64,000 nt of DNA from Altererythrobacter sp. XM-24bin4 (GCA_003149575.1 QCWG01000001.1:1990334-2054333); one strand, 5' to 3'; positions 1 through 9,307 are shown, counted from the first letter of the stretch. Notes: generated from the sequence alone by a model not told the origin. Translations and numbers: made by a program.

Positions 1-519
1 GACATCTATCGCGATCAGCTGAGCAAAGGCTTCCCCGATTGGCGTCTGCGGATCGGCGGATTGGTCAAGAACGAGATGTCATTCTCGCTCGAAAACCTTC
101 GCACCCTGCCCCAGCGGACACAGATTACCCGGCACGATTGTGTCGAAGGTTGGAGTGCGATCGGGGAATGGACCGGGCCGCAGCTATCGTTGCTGCTTGA
201 CGCCGCCGAAGTGCTTCCGGCAGCCAACTTCATTGTCTTCTATTGCGCGGATATTCTCTACGGCAAGCGCTATTACGAGAGCGTCGATATGGTCGATGCC
301 TACCATCCGCAGACAATCGTGGCGCATGCACTCAATGGCGAGCCGCTACCGGAAAAGAACGGCGCTCCGTTGCGGATGCGCATTGAACGTCAACTTGGCT
401 ACAAGCATCCCAAGTATCTTACCGGCATCGAAGCGGTAGCCAGCCTTGACGATATCGAAGGCGGCAAAGGCGGCTTCTGGGAAGATAACTACGGATATCA
501 GTGGTATGCCGGGATGTGA
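1..519 (+). CDS. Molybdopterin-dependent oxidoreductase, C-terminal part (5' end outside window)
   Basis: The frame is open from base 1, so only the last 172 residues are visible and the true start lies upstream. The sequence resembles the catalytic fold of the sulfite-oxidase/YedY-type molybdopterin family. It has a segment like 'WTGPQLSLLLDAAEV' followed by 'YESVDMVDAYHPQTIVAHALNGEPLP', in which substrates or cofactor are bound, then 'GAPLRMRIERQLGYKHPKYLTGI', the usual end of this domain in cytoplasmic or Tat-exported family members. The conserved cofactor cysteine would lie upstream and cannot be checked. The substrate is unknown. It is followed after 37 nt by a broken ABC gene on the other strand. 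The family call is good; the specific function is open. Confidence 0.8.
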   Translation, partial: DIYRDQLSKGFPDWRLRIGGLVKNEMSFSLENLRTLPQRTQITRHDCVEGWSAIGEWTGPQLSLLLDAAEVLPAANFIVFYCADILYGKRYYESVDMVDAYHPQTIVAHALNGEPLPEKNGAPLRMRIERQLGYKHPKYLTGIEAVASLDDIEGGKGGFWEDNYGYQWYAGM

Positions 520-556
520 TTGATCCCTATTTGGCGGGCTTCCGTCCGAGATAGTG

Positions 557-1079
557 CTAAATCACTAGCGGTGCGCGCATCATTTCATCCGGCGTGCCGG
601 AAAAAATTACCCGCCCTTCATCCAGTACATATGCACGCTCAATCAGGCTGAGCATTTCGGGCACGTTCTGATCGGTGAGCAAGATACCAATGCCGCGCGT
701 CCGCATCTCGCGGATCAGTTGCTTGATGCTGGCGATGGTAAGCGGATCAATTCCCGAGAATGGTTCATCGAGCAGCATAATCGCCGGATCAAGCGCGAGC
801 GCCTTAGCCACTTCGCATCGCCGCCTTTCACCGCCCGAAAGGGAATTGGCCGACGCCTTGCGCAGCCGGGCAAGATCGAGCGACTCAAGAATCTCCTCGA
901 GTTTGGCGTCCCGTTGCTCGCGCACGGGTTCGACTATTTCCAGCATGGACAGGATGTTCTGCTCGACGGTAAGTCCACGAAAGATCGATGGTTGCTCGGG
1001 CAAATACGCAAGTCCCAGCATCGCCCGACGGTAAAACGGCAATGCCGTCACGTCCGCGCTGGCAAGCCTGGCTTCACCG
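557..1079 (-). pseudogene. LptB-like ABC transporter ATPase, 5'-truncated remnant
   Basis: The visible part runs from about the residue-57 equivalent of LptB onward. It shows 'LGLAYLPEQPSIFRGLTVEQNI' (Q-loop region), the signature LSGGERRR, and Walker B 'AIMLLDEPFSGIDP'. The Walker A half is absent: upstream of about 1079 the frame only reads the antisense of the neighbouring cfa fragment. The switch histidine of the usual TDHN is Gln here (TDQNV, codon CAG). The protein ends at 'MMRAPLVI', short of the usual LptB tail. A gene lacking Walker A cannot hydrolyse ATP, so this is scored as a remnant. Intact LptB exports LPS with LptFG; a working copy would have to be elsewhere. The 5' break coincides with the break of the cfa fragment. 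Confidence 0.75.
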
Positions 1080-1486
1080 ATGCCTGGACGCGCAAATACA
1101 TCTTTCCTGGCGGCTACATTCCGGCACTGTCCGAACTTGTCTCTGAAAGCGAGAAGGCCGGCTGGCAGATTATGGATGTGGAGGCGATGCGCTTCCACTA
1201 CTCCTACACGCTTGAGGAATGGTACAAACGCACCGTCATGCACCGCGAGGAAATCACGGAGATGTCTGACGAGACGTTTTACCGCATGTGGTTGTTCTAC
1301 CTCGCCGGCGCAGAGCAAAGCCTCCGTAATGGCACGATGGTGAACTGGCAAATCCAGTATGTGAAAGATCGCGCAGCGGTGCCGATGACCCGCGAGTATA
1401 TAGTCGAGGAGTCGGCCCGTTTGCGCGAGAAAGGCGAAGTACCCAAATGGCGCTTCGATCCGGAGTTAAAGGAAGCGGCAGAGTAG
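1061..1486 (+). pseudogene. Cyclopropane-fatty-acyl-phospholipid synthase, 5'-truncated remnant
   Basis: From about 1061 the plus strand encodes the C-terminal third of a Cfa-type SAM methyltransferase. It reads 'GFTDAWTRKYIFPGGYIP', then 'YSYTLEEWYKRT' and 'FYRMWLFYLAGAEQSLR', typical of the end of this about 400-residue family. The SAM-binding core and bicarbonate-site residues are missing. The open frame continues upstream to 719, but that part is only the antisense of the lptB-like fragment and has no start context of its own. The gene ends 6 nt from the convergent DUF1295 gene, a neighbour commonly found next to cfa, so the 3' context is natural and only the head is lost. The product is probably non-functional. 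Confidence 0.75.
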
Positions 1487-1492
1487 CCACCC

Positions 1493-2374
1493 TCACCCCT
1501 TTGGCGGGCGCGGAAACAGCTTTGGCGTGTTCTTGCGATAATTCTGATAATCCGGATCATCCCCCCAGCGTTCTTTGGCGATGCCATCGAGCAGGTTGAT
1601 CCCGCTCACCCGCGTCAGCAGCAGGAAGACGAAAATGGGCGATATCACCGCCAGCCATGACCAGCCTGAAAGCAGCGGCATCGCAATCACAAGAATGCCG
1701 GTCCACAGCGTGATCTCTCCGAAATAGTTCGGATGTTGAGACCATGCCCACAGGCCGCTCTGGATGAATTTGCCCTTGTTCGCCGGATCTTTCTTGAACT
1801 GCCGTTTCTGGTTATCCGCGACCACTTCCAAGCCGAATCCGATCACCCAGATCGCTGCGCCCACCCAGAAGAATAGTCCCAGCGGCGCGCTTTCTTGCTC
1901 TGTGATAATAACCAGTGCTGCGGACGCGGTGAAGATCACCCACACCGCTTGCAATGTCCATGCAACCAGGAAACGCGGAGGATTTACCTTGATCTTCTCG
2001 AACCGTTCATCCGCACCACCTGCGGCATGAATGCGTGTAAACAGGAAGCTGCCCAGCCGGATAGTCCAGATACCTACCATCGCTGCCACCACCATCGCGC
2101 GCGCGTCCAGCGGCGCCGAATTATACGCCGCCACCGCGATGACAGAGAGATAGGTCAGCGCGCCGACCGTGTCATAATAGGTATCCTTCTGCGCCAAAGC
2201 CGAGGGGATGAACGCCAGCCAGTTCACCGCAAAGGCCACCATGGCGCACACGAAAACCGCTGAATGCACACCCATCGACACGCTGTTTGCGCCCGCAAGG
2301 TAGGCAAAACCTGCCCCCAGAATTGTCGCGAAGACGACAACCGTCAAACTTTTCTCAGCACCTTTGAATGTCAT
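1493..2374 (-). CDS. DUF1295 (steroid 5-alpha-reductase-like) membrane protein
   Basis: This 293-residue integral membrane protein starts at the ATG at 2374, which is preceded by a strong GGGGGAG ribosome site. A longer frame upstream lacks such a site. There are about seven hydrophobic segments. The family core 'GLWAWSQHPNYFGEITLWTGI' carries the H-P-N-Y motif shared by DUF1295, steroid reductase C-termini and isoprenylcysteine methyltransferases. The end contains 'RVSGINLLDGIAKERWGDDPDYQNYRKNT'. It probably acts on membrane lipids, but the reaction is not known. It is convergent with the cfa remnant, which fits a former lipid-modification cluster. Confidence 0.85.
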   Translation of the reverse strand: MTFKGAEKSLTVVVFATILGAGFAYLAGANSVSMGVHSAVFVCAMVAFAVNWLAFIPSALAQKDTYYDTVGALTYLSVIAVAAYNSAPLDARAMVVAAMVGIWTIRLGSFLFTRIHAAGGADERFEKIKVNPPRFLVAWTLQAVWVIFTASAALVIITEQESAPLGLFFWVGAAIWVIGFGLEVVADNQKRQFKKDPANKGKFIQSGLWAWSQHPNYFGEITLWTGILVIAMPLLSGWSWLAVISPIFVFLLLTRVSGINLLDGIAKERWGDDPDYQNYRKNTPKLFPRPPKG

Positions 2375-2557
2375 TATCTGCTCCCCCGAAAATTGCTTTG
2401 TCCTGGAACGAGTAGCAATACAAATCGATCCGGCAAAGATGCAGGCGATTAACAAGCCGCAGCTTGAAACGCCAAACTCGGCTTGGGATGGGGATTGCGC
2501 CTTGTTCAACGGGCTGCGGAACTATAGGCCGGACCCTGCATCAAGGGAGACAGCAAA
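2375..2557. promoter_or_regulatory. Divergent intergenic region (DUF1295 / DoxX)
   Basis: These 183 bases separate the divergent DUF1295 and DoxX genes and must hold both promoters. Both flanking starts have clear Shine-Dalgarno sequences: GGGGGAG on the minus side and GGGAG on the plus side. I see no convincing -35/-10 pair or operator palindrome. Confidence 0.35.
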
Positions 2558-2971
2558 ATGGGACAGCTAAGCATCACAATCGGAAGGGTTCTGCTGGGGC
2601 TATATTTCCTGATGCCGGGTTTGATAAAGATCGCAGGACCCGCCCAAACCATCGCCTATATGGAAAGCCACGCGATCCCCTTTGCTGCACCGCTGATGTG
2701 TTTTTCTGCCTCCATAAACATATTGGGCGGGCTGGCGCTGATCGCGGGTCGGCATGTCCGACTGGTCGCCTATGGCTTCGTAATCTATGTTTTGCTGGTC
2801 AATTTCATGCTGCACGATTTCTGGACAATAGGTCCGGATATGGTCGAGCGCGAAACACAGAATTTCTTCAAGAATTTGGGAATTCTTGCCGGACTGCTGG
2901 TGCTGGCAGGCACGGCAACAGTCAGGCCACTATCGATAGCGGGTTGGTGGCTAAGCGACAAATCTGTCTAG
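2558..2971 (+). CDS. DoxX family membrane protein
   Basis: This 137-residue protein has four hydrophobic segments and the DoxX-type opening 'GRVLLGLYFLMPGLIKI', with 'NILGGLALIAG' and 'NFMLHDFWTI' further on. The ATG at 2558 follows GGGAGACAGCAAA. DoxX proteins are small inner-membrane proteins linked to quinone, thiosulfate or redox functions, and the role here cannot be assigned. It is the last ordinary chromosomal gene before the first att repeat at 3118. Confidence 0.8.
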   Translation: MGQLSITIGRVLLGLYFLMPGLIKIAGPAQTIAYMESHAIPFAAPLMCFSASINILGGLALIAGRHVRLVAYGFVIYVLLVNFMLHDFWTIGPDMVERETQNFFKNLGILAGLLVLAGTATVRPLSIAGWWLSDKSV

Positions 2972-3117
2972 GGCTAAGCGCCGCAACCACGCGAAATATT
3001 GAGAAGCCATGACATCTGTTCAGCAATGCGAACCCTGCAAGCATTGCTGCGATCAATTCGCTTGAAATATTCTGAGACTGCTGCGCACACTCATACGCAT
3101 GAGACTTCGTCAGTGGG

Positions 3118-3150
3118 AATGGTAGCGGAGGTCCGCTGCACGCGTTACCC
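3118..3150 (+). repeat. att-type direct repeat, copy 1 (left end of metal module 1)
   Basis: These 33 bases, beginning AATGGTAGCGGAGG, are identical to 9536-9568. The first 14 bases also occur at 15372-15385, where 12 of them are the 3' end (CCA included) of tRNA-Met on the minus strand. The sequence to the left of this copy is unrelated to the left flanks of the other two, so this is read as the chromosome-distal boundary of a tRNA-anchored insertion. Confidence 0.8.
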
Positions 3151-3238
3151 CCAGTATAATGAGGGCAATGAGATAGTTGAACGACTTTCCAATAAAATCA
3201 GAGCTTTAGCTAGAACATACTTGCATAAAGCTGCCTGA
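3119..3238 (+). CDS. 39-residue ORF starting in att repeat, copy 1
   Basis: The ATG lies inside the repeat, so the first 11 residues (MVAEVRCTRYP) are fixed by it. The remaining 28 diverge in DNA from the copy at 9537 but keep the same length and a shared pattern: N17, [ED]18, [IV]19, R22, L23, I27, L30, R32, K37. The equal length and retained residues argue for a real, related coding tail. No ribosome site of note precedes it. It could be a stand-alone peptide, or the C-terminal stub of a larger protein whose front is separated at the recombination site. I do not recognise the family. Confidence 0.4.
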   Translation: MVAEVRCTRYPQYNEGNEIVERLSNKIRALARTYLHKAA

Positions 3239-3299
3239 AAACGTCAAATACCTACCGCATAATATCCTAATGATAGTTTTGGTAGTGATTGGCCTCCGT

Positions 3300-6200
3300 T
3301 TAATCATTATCTCTACGCTTAAGAACAAGTCGCGAAATTGCGGGGAGCACGAACAACGTGAGCGCCGTTGCGGTTATCAATCCGCCGATAACAACTGTCG
3401 CAAGCGGACGCTGAACTTCGGCGCCTGTGCCTGTGGCAATAGCCATCGGCACAAACCCCATTGAGGCCACCAGTGCCGTCATTAAAACGGGGCGGAGTCT
3501 TGCCAGTGCGCCTTCGACGATCGCCTTGTCCAAAGGCATACCACTCTCCATTCTTTGGCGTATCGCGGTCATCATCACGAGGCCGTTTAAAACGGCCACG
3601 CCTGACAATGCGATGAAACCAACCGCAGCGGATATCGAGAAAGGGATGTCGCGCAGCCAGAGCGAGAACACGCCTCCGGCAAGAGCCATCGGGATCGCGC
3701 TAAACACTGCAAGTGTGGAAAGCCAACTTCCCAAAGCCATATAGAGCAGGAGAAGAATCAGGAAAAAGCAGAGCGGAACGATGAGGCTCAGTCTGCTTTT
3801 GGCAGCTTGCAGATTTTCAAACTGGCCGCCCCATTCGATATATGCACCTTCCGGCAAGGAGACCGTCTCACTCACCGCCGCCTGTGCTTCTTCGACATAG
3901 CTGCCGAGATCGCGCTCGCGTACATTGGCAGAGACGATAACGAGGCGGCTGCCCTGCTCGCGTCTCACTTCCGCCAATCCGTCGCTCACCTCGAAGCTCG
4001 CCAGTTCCCGCAAAGGCACTGTTGCGCCGTTCGGCGTCTGGACCGGCAATGCGCCTAGACGGTCGAAGTCACTTCTCAGAGTCTCAGGCAGGCGAACGAC
4101 AATATCGAAACGCTTGTCGCCCTGAAAAACCGGACCTGCGGGACGGCCTCCCACGGCAATAGCGACAAGTTCGGCAACCTCTTCAACGCTTAAGCCGTAG
4201 CGCCCGATAGCGGTGCGGTCGAAACGGACATCAAGTGTCGGAAAGCCGGTAGTCTGCTGCACTTTGACGTCTGCTGCCCCTTCAATTCCGCGAAGTAAGT
4301 TTGCCACCTCATTAGCTGATGCCGATAAGGCTTCGACATTGTCGCCATAGAGTTTGACGGCAATGTCACCGCGCACACCCGCAATCAGCTCGTTAAATCG
4401 AAGCTCGATAGGCTGGCTGAATTCATAGAGGTTTCCGATCAAGCCGTTCAACTCACTCTCCATATTTGCAACAAGAGCGTCCTTGCTGAGTGAGGGGTCC
4501 GGCCATTCGTCCCTCGGATTGAGAAGAACGTAAGCATCGGAGATATTGGGAGGCATCGGATCACTTGCGACCTCTGCCGTGCCCGTTCTGGAGAAAACGG
4601 TCGCCACTTCGGGAAACTCCGCTAAAGTCCGCTCGACCTGCCTTTGCATTGCCACCGACTGCTCAAGCGAGGTCGAGGGAATACGCAAACTCTGCACTGC
4701 CAAGTCGCCTTCATCGAGCTGCGGCGTAAACTCACTCCCCAAAGTCGTGAAGAGAAGCGCAGCAACGGCAAAGAGTGCGGCACCGCCGCCGATCACCGGC
4801 CAGGGCCGTGCGATGGTTTTGACAAGTAGCGGTTCGTAACGCTCCTTCGAGGCGCGGATGACCCGTACTTGCTTTTCCGAGATACGCCCTTTGAGAAGCA
4901 CTGCGATCATCGCAGGTACGAAAGTCAGCGACAGCACAAAGGCAGAGGCCAGTGCGAGCAGCATCGTGATTGCCATAGGCGAGAAGGTTTTGCCCTCAAC
5001 GCCCGTGAAGGTCAGAAGCGGTGCAAAGACGAGCAGGATGATGGCCTGACCGTAGACGGTCGGTTTAATCATTTCTTGTGCGGCAAGGCGGGTTTCTGCG
5101 AGCCTCTCGCCAAGGGACAGCAAGCGCCCCTCTTGATGTTGACGCGCGGCCAACCTCGCCACCGAATTCTCAACGATGATGACTGCACCGTCCACGATCA
5201 AGCCGAAGTCGAGTGCGCCCAGGCTCATTAGATTCCCTGAAACACCCAGGCGGTTCATGCCGATGGCGGCCATCAGCATGGAAAGCGGGATGACTAGAGC
5301 TGTAATGAGTGCTGCGCGGATGTTTCCCAACAGCAGAAATAAGATGACGATGACAAGAAGCGCGCCTTCGACGAGGTTTTTTTCGACTGTTGCAATCGTC
5401 GCATCCACGAGGGTTGAGCGATTGTAGATGATCTCGCCGACAACACCGTCGGGCAAGACCGATCTCACCTCCTCAAAGCGTTCCGCAGCCCCGGCTGCTA
5501 CAGTTCGGCTGTTCTCCCCGCTTCTCATTAAAACGGTTCCGATGACGGCTTCCTCGCCGTTGTAAGTGCCTGCCCCTGTGCGCAGATCACCTCCAAGGCT
5601 AACCTCGGCAACGTCTGCGACACGCACGGGCACGCTACCCCGATTGGCAACGATGGCTTGCGCGATGTCTTCCACCGAACCCACCCGGGCATCGACACGC
5701 ACGAGCAAGGCCTCTCCGTCGCGGTTGAAGAAGTTTGCGCCCACCGCAAGATTGGCGCGCTCGATTGCATCGACAAGTTCGTTAAATGCGATGTCATAGC
5801 CGTTCATACGGGTTGGATCGGGCTGCACCAGAAACTGCTTTTCATAGCCACCAATCGAATCCACGCCTGCCACGCCGGGCGACGCGCGCATGAGCGGTGC
5901 GATTACCCAGTCCTGCAAACTGCGTAGGTAAGCTGCCTGCGCGACCTCATCGGCAAGTCGTTCACCTTCGGTGGTGACAAAACTGCCGTCAGCCTGCCAA
6001 CCTGTTGCACCGCTAGATGCACCACCTTCCTCGCGCTCGGCAAAGCCGATGCGATACATGAGAACTTCACCAAGCCCCGTTGAGATTGGCCCCATGACGG
6101 GCTGTGCGCCTTCGGGAAGGTCGGAGGCTATTGCGGTCAAGCGTTCATTGACCTGTTGGCGGGCGAAATAGATGTCGGTGCCTTCGTCGAAGATGGCCGT

Positions 6201-6503
6201 GACTTGCGAAAAGCCGTTGCGTGAAATCGAGCGGGTCATGTCTAACCCCTCAATCCCCGCAAGCCCTGTTTCGACCGGATAGGTGATTTGCTGTTCGACC
6301 TGTGCAGGCGAGAGCGCCGGCACGACCGTATTGATTTGCACCTGCGTATTGGTGATGTCGGGAACGGCATCAATTGGCAGTTTGAAGAGATTGAACGCTC
6401 CCCAACCCGCGACAAGAACGGTCAGGACTATGACCGCCAGACGGAAGCGGACAGCGTAATCGAGGATACTCCCGATAAGACCGTGCTGCGTATCAGTGGC
6501 CAT
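3300..6503 (-). CDS. czcA: CzcA-type heavy-metal RND efflux pump
   Basis: This 1067-residue inner-membrane proton/metal antiporter of the HME-RND family has twelve expected membrane segments and two large periplasmic loops. Transmembrane segment 4 reads 'LDFGLIVDGAVIIVEN', with the two Asp and one Glu typical of Co/Zn/Cd (Ni) exporters rather than the monovalent Cu/Ag type. The start at 6503 has GGAGG six bases upstream. A further in-frame start seven codons earlier lacks this. The gene overlaps czcB by 11 nt. It pumps divalent cations through the CzcB adaptor and CzcC outer-membrane channel. The exact metal range cannot be read from sequence. Confidence 0.95.
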   Translation of the reverse strand: MATDTQHGLIGSILDYAVRFRLAVIVLTVLVAGWGAFNLFKLPIDAVPDITNTQVQINTVVPALSPAQVEQQITYPVETGLAGIEGLDMTRSISRNGFSQVTAIFDEGTDIYFARQQVNERLTAIASDLPEGAQPVMGPISTGLGEVLMYRIGFAEREEGGASSGATGWQADGSFVTTEGERLADEVAQAAYLRSLQDWVIAPLMRASPGVAGVDSIGGYEKQFLVQPDPTRMNGYDIAFNELVDAIERANLAVGANFFNRDGEALLVRVDARVGSVEDIAQAIVANRGSVPVRVADVAEVSLGGDLRTGAGTYNGEEAVIGTVLMRSGENSRTVAAGAAERFEEVRSVLPDGVVGEIIYNRSTLVDATIATVEKNLVEGALLVIVILFLLLGNIRAALITALVIPLSMLMAAIGMNRLGVSGNLMSLGALDFGLIVDGAVIIVENSVARLAARQHQEGRLLSLGERLAETRLAAQEMIKPTVYGQAIILLVFAPLLTFTGVEGKTFSPMAITMLLALASAFVLSLTFVPAMIAVLLKGRISEKQVRVIRASKERYEPLLVKTIARPWPVIGGGAALFAVAALLFTTLGSEFTPQLDEGDLAVQSLRIPSTSLEQSVAMQRQVERTLAEFPEVATVFSRTGTAEVASDPMPPNISDAYVLLNPRDEWPDPSLSKDALVANMESELNGLIGNLYEFSQPIELRFNELIAGVRGDIAVKLYGDNVEALSASANEVANLLRGIEGAADVKVQQTTGFPTLDVRFDRTAIGRYGLSVEEVAELVAIAVGGRPAGPVFQGDKRFDIVVRLPETLRSDFDRLGALPVQTPNGATVPLRELASFEVSDGLAEVRREQGSRLVIVSANVRERDLGSYVEEAQAAVSETVSLPEGAYIEWGGQFENLQAAKSRLSLIVPLCFFLILLLLYMALGSWLSTLAVFSAIPMALAGGVFSLWLRDIPFSISAAVGFIALSGVAVLNGLVMMTAIRQRMESGMPLDKAIVEGALARLRPVLMTALVASMGFVPMAIATGTGAEVQRPLATVVIGGLITATALTLFVLPAISRLVLKRRDND

Positions 6504-7638
6504 GTTCAGCCTCCGATTTTCCAAGCTCGGCCTTTAGCAAGAAGGCGTTTTGCGAAGCGATGACGGCTCCTGCCTCAAGCCCTGAGACGATTATGACCCG
6601 CCCTGCCGAACGCGCGCCTGTTTGAACCTCGATGGGCTCGAACGCATCACCTTCGCGGACAAAAACGACCGACTTGCCTTCAACCGTCTGGACCGCAACT
6701 TCCGGCACAGAAATTACGTTCGGATCAGAATCCGATGTGCTCGCAATTCTGATCTCCACGAAGGCGTCAGCTTGAAGTGCCGTAACCAAACGGTCGGGGA
6801 TAATGACGGCCGTTGCCGCCCTGCTTGTAGGATCAAGCGTGGGAGTAATTGAGCGGATTCGTCCGCCGATTTCCTGCGAACCAATCACGATGATCACACG
6901 GTCGCCACTGGAAACGCGCGGGACATCACCAAGCGGTATCGCCGCCTCGATCTGAACCCGTGCCGGGTCAACGACCTCCATCAACTCTGTTCCTGCCGTA
7001 ACAAAAGCCCCGAGCACGGCAGGCGCATCTGTAATCCGACCTGCGATGGGACTTGTAATCGCAATTGTGCCACCGTCGGTCACGCCTGCGGCCGCAGCAG
7101 TGCTGCGCGCCCGCGCAAGATCGGATCGGGCAACCGAAAGCTGGGTTTGGGCCGCTTCCAAATCCTGACGCGCGGTCACATTCGCATCAAATAGCCGCTT
7201 TTCGCGGTCGTAATTGGCTTGTGCCTGGGTAAGACGGGCTTGGGCTGTTGCAATATCGGATGAATATTGTGCGGCCTGCGCGCTCTCTATAACCGCCACT
7301 ATTTCACCGCGAGCGACGGCATCGCCAAGTGTCTTGGTGATACGGACAATCGTGCCATCGGCACGTGCGTCAAGCCGTGCCGCCCCGCTCGGATTGGCCT
7401 TTACCGTTCCCGGAACGATGATCTGTGCATTGCCGCCAAGGGTCACGGTATGAAGTTCAATCCCGGACGCAGCCATTTGCTCGTTCGTGATAATCAGCAG
7501 TTCTTCATCTTCGTGTTCGGCGGATTCCTCCGCATGACCATGTTCCTCGTCGGCAAAGGAACCCGGCAGCGAAAACCATAGGATCGCCGCTGCAATCAGC
7601 AGGACCGAAAGAATAGTGAGGACTCTTTGTCTGGTCAT
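6493..7638 (-). CDS. czcB: CzcB-type periplasmic adaptor (membrane fusion protein)
   Basis: The protein has 381 residues with an N-terminal membrane anchor (residues 4-25). A His/Glu-rich stretch follows ('DEEHGHAEESAEHEDEE'), and the C-terminus also ends in EHGH; both could bind metal. The centre holds the lipoyl/barrel-sandwich halves ('DGTIVRITKTLGDAVARGEIVAVIES' and 'ITSPIAGRITDAPAVLGAFV') flanking a coiled-coil hairpin at about 125-185. The start ATG overlaps the czcC stop as ATGA and has AAGGAGGTGAG upstream. It bridges CzcA and CzcC. Confidence 0.95.
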   Translation of the reverse strand: MTRQRVLTILSVLLIAAAILWFSLPGSFADEEHGHAEESAEHEDEELLIITNEQMAASGIELHTVTLGGNAQIIVPGTVKANPSGAARLDARADGTIVRITKTLGDAVARGEIVAVIESAQAAQYSSDIATAQARLTQAQANYDREKRLFDANVTARQDLEAAQTQLSVARSDLARARSTAAAAGVTDGGTIAITSPIAGRITDAPAVLGAFVTAGTELMEVVDPARVQIEAAIPLGDVPRVSSGDRVIIVIGSQEIGGRIRSITPTLDPTSRAATAVIIPDRLVTALQADAFVEIRIASTSDSDPNVISVPEVAVQTVEGKSVVFVREGDAFEPIEVQTGARSAGRVIIVSGLEAGAVIASQNAFLLKAELGKSEAEHGH

Positions 7639-8879
7639 GACTCACCTCCTTGTCGCTGGGTGAGCCGCATGAGCGTGGCCGTAGCTTGTGCCAGGTCCGT
7701 CCTTGCAGAGATCAAGTCGGCCAGTGCTGCGTCCCTGACCGACGCCGCATCAAGCACATCAATGAGCGTGAATCTGCCGTAGCGGTAACCGATTTGCGCA
7801 AGCTCAAGCGCTTCTTCCGCTCGGGGCAGAATAACCCCGGACAGGCTCTCAACGCGCGCCTCGGCGGCACTGATGGTGGTCAAAAGCGTGGTGCGCTCAC
7901 GCTGCAATTGCATCCGGAGAAGCAACAAACGCCCTTCGGTCGCACGCGCGTTTGCTTCTGCTGCCTCGATGCCTCCCTGATTGCGGTTGCGCAAAGGTAT
8001 CGCCATCGACGCGCCGATGGTAAAAGCCGTATCACCGGTTTCCTCGAAACGGCGGATGCCAGCCCCGACATTGAGATCGGGAATGGCTGCGCGCCTCTCA
8101 CGGACAATATCGGCTTCGGCAGCGTTCAGCTCGGCACTTGCACGTGCCAAGGCAAGTGTTCCCGCAATATCTCTCGTGCCTGCAACCGTATCGGGTGTCA
8201 GCCAAAACGTCTCAATATCCTCGGGAGGTGTGCCTGCCCCCCAAAGCTCGGCCAGGTTCGTCCGTGCGTTCAGATATTCGGCCTCAGCCGAACGCAGATT
8301 GGTTTCGGCTTCCGCCATTGCGGCTTCTGCCCGAATGGCGCGAAGGGGCGGTTCGCGCCCGGCCTCAACCAATTCGCTGGCAATGCGGTGAAGCTCTGCC
8401 GAACGATCAAAAATGCTTTGCTGCAATGCCACATTTTCTTTGGCTGCCACGGCTTCAGTAAAGCGCTGTCGCACGGCGAGTGCGAGGTCAGCGCGCGATA
8501 TAAGCGCGTTAAGTTCGGCAACGCTCGATTGTGCCTGTGCTGCGCGCACCCTTGTACCCCGTTTGCCGCCAAGCTCGATGGGCTGGGTTAGCATCAGTGT
8601 TGTTTCATTCGAGCGCAGTCCCGAGAAAGCACCGCTGCCAGCGATGTTCTCGACCTCGAGCGAGACTTCGGGGTTCGGGCCGTAGCCTGCCTGCCGCTCA
8701 TTGCCTCGGGCAATATCGACTTCGGCCTCTGCTATGCTTGCAACAGGAGATTCCGCTCCCGCCAACTGCAAGGCGTCCTCCAGGCTCAAGCCCTGCTCTT
8801 GGGCCGAAACTGTAGTAGGTATGAGCGCAAGCACAATTGCTGCGCATATCGGGCGCAAAAGCGCCAAGTTTGGTGACAT
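7635..8879 (-). CDS. czcC: CzcC-type outer-membrane efflux channel (TolC family)
   Basis: This 414-residue protein has a signal peptide that ends near 'TTVSAQ'. Two repeated alpha-helical outer-membrane-efflux domains follow. The first includes 'QPIELGGKRGTRVRAAQAQ' and the second 'MAIPLRNRNQGGIEAAEA', each carrying the expected P-L/I-x-x-G/N turn. It is the first of the three pump genes to be translated (C-B-A order), coupled to czcB. The 62 nt upstream separate it from the small CzcI-like gene, with which it probably shares a transcript. Confidence 0.93.
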   Translation of the reverse strand: MSPNLALLRPICAAIVLALIPTTVSAQEQGLSLEDALQLAGAESPVASIAEAEVDIARGNERQAGYGPNPEVSLEVENIAGSGAFSGLRSNETTLMLTQPIELGGKRGTRVRAAQAQSSVAELNALISRADLALAVRQRFTEAVAAKENVALQQSIFDRSAELHRIASELVEAGREPPLRAIRAEAAMAEAETNLRSAEAEYLNARTNLAELWGAGTPPEDIETFWLTPDTVAGTRDIAGTLALARASAELNAAEADIVRERRAAIPDLNVGAGIRRFEETGDTAFTIGASMAIPLRNRNQGGIEAAEANARATEGRLLLLRMQLQRERTTLLTTISAAEARVESLSGVILPRAEEALELAQIGYRYGRFTLIDVLDAASVRDAALADLISARTDLAQATATLMRLTQRQGGES

Positions 8880-8941
8880 GGAAAGTCCTCTTATCTGGTT
8901 TGAGTTGGGGGAACCGCGAACACGCGGTCAGGGAACACAAA

Positions 8942-9307
8942 TCAGATGCGTGGAGGACGCTTCAGTTTTGAGAGATTTGCCTCGGGCAAGGCATTGTCGC
9001 GCCTAGGACCAAGCAGTGACACCGATACGCTCAGGCCTTCTGCCGAAGCAACAGGTGCCACGACCTGCGCCAGATGATGACAATGCCCGTGCGCGCAAAC
9101 AGCATGTTTGTCGCCTGTGTCTCCGTCCTCATCGGAATGGCCATTATCGGCCAAATCAGATGATATATGGGAGATTTCCGATTGCACTTCACCTGAACAA
9201 GCGGCTGCCTCTGCGACCGTCGAGAATGCGAACATAGCAAGCAACAGCACGGCGACGACACGCATCGCTGCACTTTGGAAACTTGCCTGATGTGTTCGTG
9301 CATTCAT
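8942..9307 (-). CDS. CzcI-like small His/Cys-rich exported protein
   Basis: This 121-residue protein has a hydrophobic leader ('VVAVLLLAMFAFSTVAEA') and a putative metal-binding patch 'HAVCAHGHCHH' near residue 85. It lies directly before czcCBA, the place of CzcI in the known czcICBA operons, and the family name is inferred from position and composition. The ATG at 9307 is chosen; a TTG six codons earlier is possible, and neither has a strong ribosome site. It may buffer or sense the metal in the periplasm. Its function is unproven. Confidence 0.7.
   Translation of the reverse strand: MNARTHQASFQSAAMRVVAVLLLAMFAFSTVAEAAACSGEVQSEISHISSDLADNGHSDEDGDTGDKHAVCAHGHCHHLAQVVAPVASAEGLSVSVSLLGPRRDNALPEANLSKLKRPPRI

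Noticed and set aside
719..1060. Extension of the cfa plus frame upstream to 719
   Set aside because: It reads the antisense of the lptB-like fragment and has no homology to Cfa.
1080..1351. Extension of the lptB-like minus frame upstream to 1351
   Set aside because: This part is the antisense of the cfa fragment and contains no ABC motif.
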